Shown here piece after piece: positions 1-10,406 of a stretch of DNA of 64,000 nucleotides. Within the stretch, counting starts at the first letter, position 1. Every line of letters starts with the position of its first letter. A program made the position numbers and the translations under genes. The notes beneath the pieces were generated by a model. It was not told the DNA's origin, did no database searches, and saw nothing but the letters and a program-made list of their open reading frames with translations. Source of the stretch: Petunia secreta (taxonomy: Eukaryota; Streptophyta; Magnoliopsida; Solanales; Solanaceae). Location: positions 20,821,501 to 20,885,500 of the forward strand of contig JARKIP010000035.1 in assembly GCA_029990175.1 (NCBI GenBank), read 5' to 3'.

Positions 1-1880
1 ATGAGTCGCAGCGACGCCGCTGCGTGGCTTGCCGGAGAAGCTAAGCCAGCAGTCGCTCCTCGTCTCGCCATCTCCACTGCTATCGCCGATATTTTTTTAA
101 AGATTGTGCTCCGGCGCACTTGTTTTTTGCTTCTGTGTTATGTTTATTTAGAAAACATATTCCATTAATGCTCCATATCTTTGTGCAGATCCATTCATTT
201 GACCCGTTTCCCTTCGAATTGTTTGAAATGTTTGGATCATTTCTGGGATTTGACGCAGCAAATTGATAAAATTTGAGCTGTTTTATCTGTTTATTTATTG
301 AATCTTGGCTAAAAATGATGAGTGGACTGGTGGAGTCGCAGTGACGCTGCTACGGCTTGTTGTCGCTCCTCCACTACGTCTGGTGGTGTTGCTCGTGTTT
401 TGCTTTGCCGGAAAAATTGTTCACCAGTGTGTTTGTTCCTTGATGTTGTCTGGTTTTGGCTCATTTACTGTGTAATGGTTATCAGACTTGTTTGTTTGAC
501 CCGTTACTTGGCGTTTGCATTTGACCTGTTACTTGATTCATGTGGTTTAACCCGGTTGAATTATTGGTTTGACCCGTTTACATGATTGGACTGGCTTATG
601 CATTAACTGGATTTTCTGAGTGCAGGAATCCATTTTGGATAAATTTTATCCATTATGGAAATTGAACTGATTTGGACAAATACTACGCTAATGAGCCTAT
701 GAAAAAATAATTTATTTGAGGCTAAGGACTGATTTCGAAGGGATACTACATTTGAACAGTCCCGTCCCCGTGTCCCTAAAACAAATAGGCGATGATGAAT
801 GTATGCACTTAAATGCAAAGCAAGTTGAATAGAGTAACGGAATTGGTACTTGGCATGGCAACACGACCGGCCGGCGTGTTTGCAACCGTATCAACATCAC
901 GAGCCTCTACATGACACGCCATACAAACCTGAACCTAAATTTTGCAAAAACAAAACCCCTTACTATTATTATTATTTTTATTACTATTACATTTATTATT
1001 ATTAATAATATATATATTTTATTATTGTTATTATTATTATTATTATTACTTTATTATTTTATTAATATTATTATTATTTTATTTTCATTTGTTATTACGC
1101 TTTATTATCGTACTAATCTAATTTCATTCCCATTTTTTTTGCGAGGTACATCTTGGCACGAACAACTTGGGAACGCGTTTGGCTAACTTACAAATGGGGA
1201 TAGTCCATTGCATTGGAGTCGTTTGGGCTTGAATTCGTACTCAAGCAGTCAAGACATAAGACCTTAGAAAATTTAGAGAATTCAAGGCTCCCGCGAGTTG
1301 ATCAATATCTCGGGTTCTATCTTTAACTTTGCATTCCTTTCCTTAGATATTTATGCAAATAAAATGTGTAAATTATTTTATTTATCAATAATATTTGATT
1401 TTTTTTATATTGCTTTACTTTATGTTCATTGTCTTTTATTTTGAGGTCGTTATTTAATTTATTGTAAAACTGGGGCCATTTAGCAAAATGCGTGCAAATT
1501 AAATATTTTTCATAAACAAGTTTTATTTCAATTAATTATTTTAGATAAATTTTCTAGAAAAGCATATTTTGCAAATGTTTTAGAAACCTTTCGGATTAAC
1601 CGTTTTTAACGGAATTTCGGAAGTGCCTTAAAAACCTTTTTTCGAAATTAACAAAACCTCTTACCTATAGAATCTCTGAAAGAAAGACCGTCTTTTTCCT
1701 AAAACGGAGTTTTGCACGCATTTGCTAATTTGGTTCCTTGTTTCCTTAAATTGGGTGGCGACTCCAAAAACTCCAAAAGATTCAGTCCATCCTGTCGATA
1801 TTTCGGAATTTATCCTTTTCTGGTTAATTTAAAATAATTATACATTTAATTAAAATCCGGGACAAAATTTGGTGTCTACA
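1..1880 (+). mobile_element. Ogre-like LTR, copy A (5' end outside window)
   Basis: The right part of this stretch matches 3100-4294 and the two halves of the third copy (54660-54942 and 60748-61440) in the same order: a block around 750-790 (cccgtccccgtgtcccta), a (TTA)n run, a gcgaggtac block, and a ggtggcgactcca block. It ends ggtgtctaca at 1880. Near the left edge, 1-70 and 333-400 are diverged copies of each other, so the LTR contains an internal duplication. The short ORFs here (for example 322-585) follow no codon logic and are shadows. Assignment to the Ogre/Tat group rests on the third copy, which is followed by an Ogre-type primer site. The left boundary is not in the window. Confidence 0.75.
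964..1080. repeat. TTA/ATT microsatellite-like tract in LTR A
   Basis: Imperfect run of TTA/ATT trinucleotides. Equivalent runs sit at the same relative place in the other Ogre-like LTR copies, so the tract is part of the LTR family and not an independent locus. Confidence 0.85.
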
Positions 1881-1932
1881 ACTTTCTTTACCCTGAAAAA
1901 TCTTTCATCCTTTACGAGTAAAGAGGGGCAGC
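1881..1932 (+). other. 52-bp remnant of retroelement interior with polypurine tract
   Basis: Between LTR A and LTR B only 52 bp remain. They end in aaagaggggcagc, a polypurine tract directly before the next LTR, as expected for the 3' end of an Ogre-type interior. No primer-binding site follows LTR A, so the deletion removed everything from the LTR edge almost to the polypurine tract. Confidence 0.65.
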
Positions 1933-3380
1933 TTTTGACACCCTATTTTGTCCCGAAATTTTCAATTAACGTCTAATTATTTTTAAAATAAGGTTAATTT
2001 TTAGTCTTAGCTTATTTACGCAATATGCATTTCCCATTTTCCAAGCCCAATGCTAAAAGCCCTAACCCTCACCCCCTATAAAATCTAAAACCCTAGCCTC
2101 ACTACTACTGTTCATCTTCCTCCTCACAACTATTCATCATCTCCCTTACTCCCCACCCTAACTATTCATCATCATCTTCACACCATTACCCTTAAAATAA
2201 TACACCCACACATTAGATCTGAAACCAGAAAACACAAACGGAGACAAGGGAGATCGGGGATAGGAGAGGTACACCCACACACCACTGTCGAGAAAAACGG
2301 GCAGGGGAGAGAGGGGTTCCCACTGATACAGATCAGGGCCGGAGTCGTAGTGACGCCGCCGACGTTTTTGCCGAAAAATCAAACGGTGTCGCTCCTCCTC
2401 CTATCTTTGTACTGCCCTGTTCGTTTCGCCACCGGTTTCTGCTCATCGGAAAAAGAAAAGGGTCATCGCTTCCCTCCTTCTCCATGTACTGGTGCCTGTT
2501 CGCTGGAATCCGGCTATGTTTTAGCCGGCGGGGCTCCATCTGTTCTATCCATATACTTTACAAATTTTATTTATGTTGATTTACTAATGTTCCGTTGGAG
2601 TTTCTTTGTTATAGCTGCTGCTAATCAGGTTTTTGGATAGACTATTGGATCAATGGTGTTTCTCTGTTCTGGCTGCTAAAATCTTTTGAAGCCGATGATG
2701 ATTCCAATCTTATTTGGCTTTGCTTGGCCTTGTCTTTCGTTGACATCTGCAGTTTCTTTAAGTTTCCTGTTACTGGGTTCTGAGTTCACTTACTTGGCTC
2801 TGTTTGGGAGATATTGTCTGGCAGATATTAGGAGATTATCTAACTTTTCATTATTTGGTGTTTTACTGGTTTGCTGACTTTCTTATTGTTTTATTTGCTA
2901 TTAACAGAAGAGCAGAATGCTACACTATCCTTTGAACTTTGACCGAGAATTGGTTTGACAATGGAATTGATGTTACTTTTGTGAAGTAGATATTACACAG
3001 GATACTGCACTTCTAGGCCTATTATTATAACAGACTTGAGGCCTATGCATATGGACTGATTTGAACTTGATACTACACCCGGCATATGAGAAATACATAT
3101 ACACGTATTGAGGCCTCGGGATTGATTTGAACATGATACTACACTTGAACAGTCCCGTCCCCGTGTCCCTAAAGCAAATAGGCAATGATGAATGTATGAA
3201 TTTAATGCATAACAAGTCGAACAGAGTGGTGGGTTTGGTCCTTGGCATGGCAACCGGCCCGGGCTCCGTGTTTGAAGCCGTACCAAAATCCCGAGCCTCT
3301 ACTCGACACGCCATACAAACCTGAGCCTAAATTTTGCACAATAAAACCACTTTACTATTATTATTATTTTTTTTTATTAC

Positions 3381-3417
<37 letters not shown>

Positions 3418-3899
3418 TTTATCATTATTATTATTATTATTTTATTATCATCAGTTATTACACTTTATTATCGTTCTAATCCAATTTCATTTTCATATTT
3501 TTTGCGAGGTACATTTTGGTACGAACAATTTGTGGACTAGTTTTGCTAACTTACAAATGAGAATATGCATTGACTTGGAGTCATTTGGGATCGAGTTCGG
3601 GCTCGAGTATTCAAGAAATAAGACTTTAGGAATTTTAGAAAATTCAAGGCTCCCGCGAGTTGATCAATTTCCCGGGTTCTATCTTTAACTTTGCATTCCT
3701 TTCCTTGGATATTTATGCAAATAAATGTGTAAAATATTTTATTTATCAATAATGTTTGATTGCTTGGTATATTGCTTTACTTTATGTGCATTACCCTTTA
3801 TTGTGAAGTCGTTATTTAATTTATTGTAAATTGGGGCCATCTTAGCAAATGCGTGCAAGTAAAAATATATATTTTACAAATAAGCTTTTTATTTAATTG

Positions 3900-3991
<92 letters not shown>

Positions 3992-4294
3992 AATAATTTT
4001 TCCGAAGAAAAGCGCACTTGTAAATATTTGGAAACCTGTCGGAATAACCGTATTTTACGGAATTTTGAAAGTGCCGTAAAAACCTTCTTTCGAAATTAAC
4101 AAAACCTCTAACCTTTGAATCTCTAAAAGAAAGACCGTCTTTTTTTATAAAAAATGGAGTTTTTCTCGCATTTGTTAATTTGGTTCCCTGTTTTCCTTAA
4201 ATTGGGTGGCGACTCCAAAAACTCCAAAAGAGTTAGTCCATTCAGTTGATATTCCCGAATTTATCCTTTTCGGGGTAATTTTTGGGGTTCAACA
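1933..4294 (+). mobile_element. Ogre-like LTR, copy B (about 2.36 kb)
   Basis: Starts at a degenerate TGTTGACAC (ttttgacacc) right after the polypurine tract and ends ggttcaaca at 4294, where chromovirus RNase H coding sequence begins abruptly. A TATA-like ctataaaat lies near 2076-2084, followed by a pyrimidine-rich leader. It carries TTA runs at 3352-3445 and 3898-3990. The first 19 bases after the T run (GACACCCTATTTTGTCCCG) are nearly the reverse complement of the last 19 of copy A. ORFs such as 2350-2640 and 3242-3688 lie in the LTR and look non-coding. Confidence 0.75.
3898..3990. repeat. (TTA)n microsatellite
   Basis: About 30 uninterrupted TTA/ATT units. The translated poly-Ile ORF across it is an artefact of the repeat. 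Confidence 0.95.
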
Positions 4295-5257
4295 ACAACT
4301 CCAGTACTTACACTTCCAGAAGGATCCGAGGTCTATGTCATTTACTGTGACGCTTCTTGAATCGGTCTTGGTTGTGTATTGATGCAACACGGAAGAGTAA
4401 TTTCTTATGCTTCCAGGCAGCTGAAAAAGCACGAGCAGAACTATCGTACCCATGATCTGGAGCTTGCAGCAGTCATTCATGCATTAAAGATTTGGAGACA
4501 TTATTTGTACGGGGTTCATGTTGATTTTTATATAGACCACAAGAGCCTCCAGTACATATTTAAGCAGAAGGAGCTAAACCTACGACAGAGGCGGTGGCTA
4601 CAGTTGCTGAAGGACTATGATGTGGACATTCTTTATCATCCGGGTAAATCGAATGTTGTTGCTAATGCCCTTAGCCGTAAGTCCATGGGTAGTTTATCTT
4701 ATTTACAGCCACAAAAGAGAGTTAGCTCATGCACTCCACCAGTTAGCCAGCATGGAAGTCAGATTAATAGATTCAGAGGACGTAGGAGTTACAGTTCAGA
4801 ACACAACTACTACTTACCTAGTGAGAGAAGTAAAATAGCGCCAATATAAGGATCCAGTTCTAGTTGAAAACAGACAGATAGCCAAAAGAAACCGAAATCA
4901 CCATACAGGGTTACTAGCGATGGGGTTCTCATGTATAAAGATAGACTTTGTGTTTCTGATGTTGCAGATTTATGTGGACAGATTATGACAGAGGCACATT
5001 ATTCCAAATACACTCTTCATCTAGGTTCGACTAAGATGTACCATGATCTTAAGCAGATTTACTGGTGGGATGGAATGAAGCGTGACATAGCAGAATTTAT
5101 GGCTCAGTGTTCTAACTGCCAGCAGGTTAAAGTCGAGCATCAAAAACCTTGTGGCTTGTTGCGGGAAATAGAGATTCCATCATGGAAATGGGAAGTAGTG
5201 AATATGGACTTCATTACAGGCTTTCCCCTTACGCGGAGCAGGTATGACTTTATTTGG
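4295..5257 (+). pseudogene. Chromovirus (Ty3/gypsy) pol fragment: RNase H and integrase N-terminus
   Basis: Coding starts mid-RNase H. The catalytic YCDAS motif is followed by an in-frame TGA at 4358-4360, then come SYASRQLK, THDLELAAVIHALKIWRHYL and DHKSLQYIF, all standard Ty3 RNase H motifs. Around 4931-5170 is the integrase zinc-binding region (AHYSKYTLHLGSTKMYHDLK, then CSNCQQVK), followed by the start of the catalytic core (WKWEVVNMDFITGFP). The frame runs into the LTR of the nested Tat element at 5263 and resumes at 16896. The motif style and the polypurine/LTR junction at 17930 fit the Tekay/Del chromoviruses. Stops and frame changes (for example after 4848) make it non-functional. Confidence 0.9.
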
Positions 5258-5262
5258 GTTAT
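5258..5262. repeat. Target-site duplication GTTAT (left)
   Basis: GTTAT precedes the Tat LTR here and follows the other LTR at 16891-16895. Removing one copy rejoins the integrase reading (WVIV to KSAHFLPV). Confidence 0.93.
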
Positions 5263-5982
5263 TGTATTGGATAAAAATCGACGTCACATAAAAAAGTGAC
5301 ACGTGTCTGCCATGTGGCACGGGCAGAGGTTTTCCCGGACAGACATCTAACGGACAGATGATTGATTGGGCGGTTATCACGAGCAGGCCCAAGGCAATTA
5401 CGTAACGCCTCCTCGAATCAGTGCAATTTGAATGAACAGTTACCCGTTCATACGCGACTGCTCAATGAATGGATATAAAGGCAACGGTTACACACCCAGC
5501 GGTTACATATCCAACGGTTACATACCCAGCGGTTGTAAACCCGGCGGCTGCCTAGTAAATCTATATATAGCACACGTTTTCGAATCATTGTAGCACACAT
5601 TATCTTCTCTATCTATAATATCAATAAAATAATCTCTCTGCTCTTGCTCAAGTACTGCTCATCGTTTACATTTATTGCATACTTTGTTCTCAAGTCTTCA
5701 AGTATAATCAGTATCAAGGGATACTCACCGGGATCAAGCGATCTAATACGGTTCCTTCTATTCATTTAATTCACGTTTTAATCTTATTTATCTTCGATTA
5801 TCTCGTATTATTTCCATATCATAATTAATTATTATCATCGAAAATCGTGCATATACTCGTGATCTAGTAATTAATACAATCCCGTATTTAATTTGGCTAA
5901 ACTCTTAATCTAAACTATTGATCGTGACTCCACAAATACAAATTTAATTGTTAATTGGCCTAAAATCGGATCTAGATAAATA
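5263..5982 (+). repeat. 5' LTR of the Tat element
   Basis: Begins TGTATTGGATAAAAA and ends TAAATA (the 3' copy ends TAAACA, so the terminal CA has mutated here). Near the start are an inverted repeat (cgtcac ... gtgacacg) and a CACGTG-containing stretch. Further in lies a tandem array of AACGGTTAC/AGCGGTTAC units (5480-5550) just upstream of a TATA box, ctatatatag, at 5561-5570. Transcription would start shortly after 5590, giving a leader of roughly 400-500 bases before gag. Confidence 0.93.
5480..5550 (+). promoter_or_regulatory. Tandem AACGGTTA/AGCGGTTA promoter repeats upstream of TATA
   Basis: Four to five units of about 17 bp alternate caacggttaca and cagcggttaca. The copy at 5510-5520, TCCAACGGTTA, fits the plant mitosis-specific activator consensus YCYAACGGYYA bound by three-repeat MYB proteins. 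The array ends about 10-20 bp before the TATA box at 5561-5570. The same array is present in the 3' LTR. A cell-cycle role is inference from the motif. Confidence 0.6.
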
Positions 5983-5985
5983 ATT

Positions 5986-6005
5986 TAGCGACCACAGTGG
6001 GAGCC
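5986..6005 (+). other. Primer-binding site of the Tat element (tRNA-Lys type)
   Basis: TAGCGACCACAGTGGGAGCC, three bases after the 5' LTR, is a mutated form of TGGCGCCCACCGTGGGGC, the complement of the 3' end of plant tRNA-Lys(CUU). Tat-lineage elements commonly use this kind of site. Confidence 0.75.
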
Positions 6006-6085
6006 GCTCAATAGTCTTTATAGGTTAATAGTTTATCTTTTTCCTGCATTCTATTCTTTTCTGCCGATCTTTGTTCATAACTAAT

Positions 6086-7320
6086 ATGCCAGAAAGCGAT
6101 TCACAAAGAACTGTGGTGGGCGGAAGTCAGGTATGTATCCCTCCACCAAGCCCTAATTACTCTCCAGATTACTCATCCGACGAGCAGGAGCGCTCTTCCC
6201 AAGGACCTAGAAGGCAACGGGACGGGCGTGAACACTCTCAGAGCAGGAACCCGCCTAGAAGAAGACGCCATAAAAGTCTCTCCCCTGACCAAAGGAACCT
6301 CCAGGAAACAATCTTTGAATTTATGCAACAACAGATGGAGGTCAACAGAGGAATGAATGAGGCGATCAACTCTCTTCGGGGGCAAATCCCTCCAGTTACG
6401 AGGACTGATCCTGCAGCCGAAGTTCGAGATGTTTCTTCTTTACACACTTCAAGGCAAGATGGAGAACCAAATACCGCCAACAACGGAGGAACCATGGACC
6501 CGACAATTCAAGCAAATCAAAACCAGAACGGAGGATCTGCGGTATCCACTGAAATGAGCGTCGTCGTGGAGGCACTCACCAAGAAATTCAAAGAGAGCCA
6601 AGAAGTGCTTCATAAGTCTCTCCACGAAAGAATTGATCAGATACCAGGCGCTCTGCCCATATTGAAGAAAATTGACGTTCAACGCTACTCGCAAAGGCCT
6701 TGAAGAATGAAGCAACACCAAAGGCGATACCAAAAACGTTCAAAATGCCAAACATTCTGAGATATCGTGGGACATCTGACCCCAATGATCATCTCATGAT
6801 GTTTAGCAATTTTATAAAAGCAAGTGATCTCACCGATGAGGAGATCGAATCAGTGCAATTGAAGAAATTCGTGGAGACCCTGGCAGACGGAGCTCTACGA
6901 TTGTACTCAATGTTGCCACCAAACTCCATTGGGTTATTCGTGGAGATGGCTGAGTTGTTCGTGAAAGCCCACACAGGCGCCCAGAAGATGGAAACTCACG
7001 TGGAAGATATCTTTGAGATCAAGCAAAAGCCTGGCGAATCTCTCCAAAGATATGTGGATCGTTTTCAGCAGGAGCGCATGTTGTTACCCAAGGTACCGGA
7101 CAGATGGGCGGCCATTGCATTCACAAACAGTTTGGATGTCAAAAGCTCAGAGGCTACGCATAGGCTGTACGAACCTCTTCGCGAATTCCCAGCAGCCAAT
7201 TGGTGAGATGTCTACAATCGCTACAACTCCAAGGTACGCATTGATGAAGACAAGCTGATAGGAACCAGTTCCCGAGGAAGGAACCAATCAAGAAGCGGTG
7301 GCTTTGGCGGGAAGATAGAG
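6086..7320 (+). pseudogene. Tat element gag (capsid region), frameshifted
   Basis: The most natural start is the ATG at 6086 (MPESDSQRT). The N-terminal 200 residues are polar and rich in Arg, Ser and Gln. After a frame change near 6700 comes the conserved retrotransposon gag core (LRYRGTSDPNDHLMMF, then ETHVEDIFEIKQKPGESLQR, YVDRFQQERMLLPKVP, AAIAFTNSL). A TGA at 7204-7206 interrupts the frame after FPAANW, and the same frame continues past it. The product would form virus-like particles in the cytoplasm. This copy is not translatable as one protein. Confidence 0.88.
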
Positions 7321-8391
7321 TTGGAAAGGTCGGATGTACATTATGAACCGTACCCTGACAGATCACGCAACAACTCCAAAGGGCACGGTCGTAATAAAAA
7401 AGGGCTATCAAGAGGAGATGATCCAGAGTCAAACACTCGTGGAGCCCCAAGTCTACCAAACTTCAACGTAGAAATGACTGAACTGATTGCAGCCCTCAAA
7501 GACTTGGGCGAAAAGGTCAAATGGCCAAAGGACATGAAAACCGATGCAAGTAAGAGAAATCAGGACCTTTGGTGCGAATTTCATCGCGACCACGGTCACA
7601 CCACTGAAGATTGCAAGGCCTTAAGAAACGAGGTCGCAGATTTATTAAAACAGGGATTCCTGAAGGAACTTCTAACCGAAAAGGGAAAAAAGACTCATGC
7701 GAGGGTTCAACAAAAAAAATTTGGCCCTCCCCGAGCATCTTCCCCGAAGATGATAGTCAACATTATTTCAGGAGGAATCGAAGTTGATTCCGTTATTTTC
7801 ACAGCAAATAAGTACGCAAAGGTCTTTATCACGAAGACTAAGCATCCACGGCTAGAAGAAATGATAATGTTTGAAGATTCGAATACAGACGGCTTGCAAT
7901 TCCCACGTGTTGACGCGCTAGTCATAACATTACGTGTGGCAAAATTTGATATCAAGAGAGTGCTCATTGATGCAGGCAGTTCTAAAAATATCATTCAATC
8001 ACGAGTTGTCAAAGAGATGTAGCTAATGGAGAAGATCGTGCCAGTGTCTCGAGTTCTCTCCGGCTTTAACAACTCAAGTGAAAAGACCCTTGACGAAATT
8101 ACTCTCACAACTCTTGTCGAGGGGGTAGCAAAGGAGATGGTGTTCCAAATTGTCAACGGAGACATGGCCTACAACATTATCATTGGAAGACCGTGGATCC
8201 ATGAGATGCAGGCTGTTACCTCCACATATTATCAAGTATTGAAATTCCCATCAGAATGGGGAACACGCGAGGTACGAAGAGAGCAACCTCTGCTCGAGAC
8301 TGCTATTCGATGGCCCTCAAGTTGCCCGAAAAAAATAAATAGCAATTACAGCAACCGGGATCTGACGCAGCAAATGAAGAAGCAAATATGA
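7321..8391 (+). pseudogene. Tat element gag C-terminus and retropepsin-like protease
   Basis: Continues gag: WCEFHRDHGHTTEDCKALR is the Cys/His nucleic-acid-binding motif of Tat gag proteins. The protease follows with VLIDAGSSKNII (active-site region; family members usually have D-x-G-S), then a TAG at 8020-8022. After it the same frame resumes (from 8026) with the C-terminal protease motif NIIIGRPWIHEM near residue 55 of that segment. The function would be polyprotein processing. Beyond 8391 and up to about 8590 the frame is broken, although linker sequence to RT can still be followed. Confidence 0.85.
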
Positions 8392-8590
8392 GGTCCCGAA
8401 ATTCATCACAAAGCTAGAGGCACGGGAAACTTATACACCGAATGTGGAAATGTTGGAACCAGAATAACTGTTCGCGGATATGCCGGAGCGGAAGGTCTAC
8501 TTGGGGACAGAATTAAATAAACGCATATGAGGAGATATCCTTCAATTACTCAAGGAGCGGCATACGACGTTCGCTTGGTCGCATGAAGAC

Positions 8591-9550
8591 ATGACGGGTA
8601 TTTCTCCAGAAATTATCTCGCACAAGTTGAACGTTGATCCGTACCACCGTCCGGTAAAGCAGAAGAAGCGCCCCCAGGGAGCTTTTCGGAATGAAATCAT
8701 AAACGACGAGGTTGACCGACTGCTGAGGATAGGATCTGTGCGCGAAGTTAAATACCCAGACTGGCTAGCCAACGTGGTCGTTGTGGATAAGAAAAACGGG
8801 AAATGGCGAGTTTGCATTGACTTCACTGATTTAAACAAACCCTGTCCGAAGGACTCATATCCCCTTCCCAGGATAGATCAGTTGATCGATGCAACCGCCG
8901 GACATGAAGTGCTCACATTTCTTGATGCATATTCAGGGTACAATAAAATATTGATGGGCCCCAACGATCAGAAGAAAACGTCATTCATAACATGCAGAGG
9001 GACGTATTGCTACAAAGTCATGCCGCTTGGGTTAAAGAGTACAGGTGCAACGTATCAGCGTTTGGTTAATCGTATGTTCCACGATCATATCGGTAAGACC
9101 ATGGAGGTGTACATTGACGACATGCTGATCAAGTCAAAACGGGCAGAAGATTATCTGGCACACTTGAAGGAAGCCTTCCGAATACTTGACCAATACAAGA
9201 TGAAGCTTAATCCAGAGAAGTGCGCATTCGGAGTTGGTTCAGGAAAATTCCTAGGCTTCATCATCTCTCAACAAGGAATTGAAGTAAACCCCGCTCAGAT
9301 AAAAGAAATTGAGTCAATTCCAGACGTGCTGCACAACCGGAAAGACGTCATGAAATTGATTGGAAGGGTGGCAGCCTTGTGCAGGTTTATATCACGCTCA
9401 TCTGACCGGTGCAAAAGTTTCTTCGATGTTCTGAAGCAGAACAAGGAATTCAACTGGACTCCTGAATGTCAACAAGTGCTAAGAGATCTTAAAAATATCT
9501 GTCCAATCCACCACTACTCTCTACACCTCAGCACGGGGAGCAGTTGCTGA
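8591..9550 (+). CDS. Reverse transcriptase domain of the Tat element (open for 319 codons)
   Basis: The longest intact pol segment. RT motifs are in order: RPQGAFRNEII near residue 27, NVVVVDKKNGKWRVCIDFTD at 61-80, CPKDSYPLPRID at 85-96, FLDAYSGYN at 110-118, TSFITCRGTYCYKVMPLGLK at 130-149, the catalytic YIDD at 174-177, and the thumb/connection LNPEKCAFGV and GKFLGF near 206-225. All catalytic aspartates seen are present. The open frame is a domain of a larger polyprotein, so its ATG is not a real start. It stops at 9550, and RNase H continues in another frame. Confidence 0.9.
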   Translation: MTGISPEIISHKLNVDPYHRPVKQKKRPQGAFRNEIINDEVDRLLRIGSVREVKYPDWLANVVVVDKKNGKWRVCIDFTDLNKPCPKDSYPLPRIDQLIDATAGHEVLTFLDAYSGYNKILMGPNDQKKTSFITCRGTYCYKVMPLGLKSTGATYQRLVNRMFHDHIGKTMEVYIDDMLIKSKRAEDYLAHLKEAFRILDQYKMKLNPEKCAFGVGSGKFLGFIISQQGIEVNPAQIKEIESIPDVLHNRKDVMKLIGRVAALCRFISRSSDRCKSFFDVLKQNKEFNWTPECQQVLRDLKNICPIHHYSLHLSTGSSC

Positions 9551-9930
9551 TCTATCTGGCAGTTTCGGATTCTTCGGTAAGCGCAGTTTTGGTTCGAGAA
9601 GAAAAAGGTAAGCAACTTCCCATTTATTACATTAGAAAAGCTCTAATTGATGCGGAGACACGTTACCAACCCTTAGAAAAACTGGCTTTAGCACTCGTAA
9701 CTACTGCCCGTAAATTACGTCCTTATTTTCAAGGTCATTCAATAGCTGTAGTGACAACCTTTTCTTTACGCAATGTTTTGCATAAACCCAAATTTTTTGG
9801 AAGGTTGGTTAAATGGGCTATAGAATTAAGCGAATTCGATATTACCTACCAGCCCAAGGTAGCAATAAAATCACAAGCCCTAGCAGACTTCGTACAGACT
9901 TTAGCGCTAATATATATCCTGAGGCAGAAA
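9551..9930 (+). pseudogene. First (Ty3-type) RNase H of the Tat element
   Basis: Reads YLAVSDSSVSAVLVREE, YYIRKALIDAETRYQPLEKL and LALALVTTARKLRPYFQGH, the RNase H of Ty3 polyproteins that degrades the RNA strand of the RNA:DNA hybrid. It ends ELSEFDITYQPKVAIKSQAL ADFV, the normal exit into the tether and second RNase H. A frame change near 9930 separates it from the next domain. Confidence 0.85.
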
Positions 9931-10176
9931 AAGATGCAATTCTCTATGCTGGGCAGGCCCCTGGTGTGTGGACCCTATTCTTCGATGGCTCCTCGAGCGT
10001 TAAAGGGTCCGGTCTTGGACTGGTTCTTCTCACCCCGTCCGGAAAAACCGTCAGGCAGGCCATTAAGTGCCCGTTTATTACTAACAATGAGGCTGAATAT
10101 GAGGCCGTAATTGCAGGATTGGAGTTAGCCCGAAGCTATGGAGCAAACATAATCAAACTCAAGAGTGACTCTCAAC
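9930..10176 (+). pseudogene. Second, archaeal-type RNase H of the Tat element, part 1
   Basis: WTLFFDGSSSVKGSGLGLVL followed by TNNEAEYEAVIAGLELARSY and LKSDSQL is the duplicated archaeal-type RNase H found in Tat/Ogre-type pol. The catalytic D (FFDG), E (NEAEYEA) and D (KSDSQ) are all visible. The domain is cut after the Gln-Leu codons by the MITE and continues at 10407. Confidence 0.9.
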
Positions 10177-10178
10177 TA

Positions 10179-10404
10179 CTCCCTCCGTTCCGCTTTTGAT
10201 GAACCCATTTGACTTTGCACGGAGTTTAATAAAGAGAGAAGACTTTTGAAACTTGTGGTCTAAAATAAGTTATAGATATTTGTGTGACTACAAATCATCT
10301 AGGGATGAGTAAAAGTGAATATTTCTTTCCAAATTTAGAAAGAGATCATTCTTTTTGAAATAGACTAAAAGAAAATAGGTTCATCCTTTTTGAAATGGAG
10401 GGAG
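10179..10404. mobile_element. Stowaway-like MITE (226 bp) inside RNase H
   Basis: Begins CTCCCTCCGTTCCGCTTTT and ends with the near-reverse complement (tttttgaaatggagggag). TA is on both sides (10177-10178 and 10405-10406), the Tc1/mariner target duplication. There is no coding capacity. Removing the MITE and one TA restores the reading caa-cta-gta-gtc-aac without changing frame, so the insertion is precise. Confidence 0.93.
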
Positions 10405-10406
10405 TA

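Noticed and set aside
911..1186. Poly-Ile/Leu ORFs over the TTA tracts (also 3242-3688, 3897-4079, 60604-60948)
   Set aside because: Translation of trinucleotide repeats inside LTRs; no start context or homologous protein logic.
10179..10404. Intron in the pol gene
   Set aside because: Inverted termini and TA duplication identify a MITE; there are no GT/AG splice borders at the ends.
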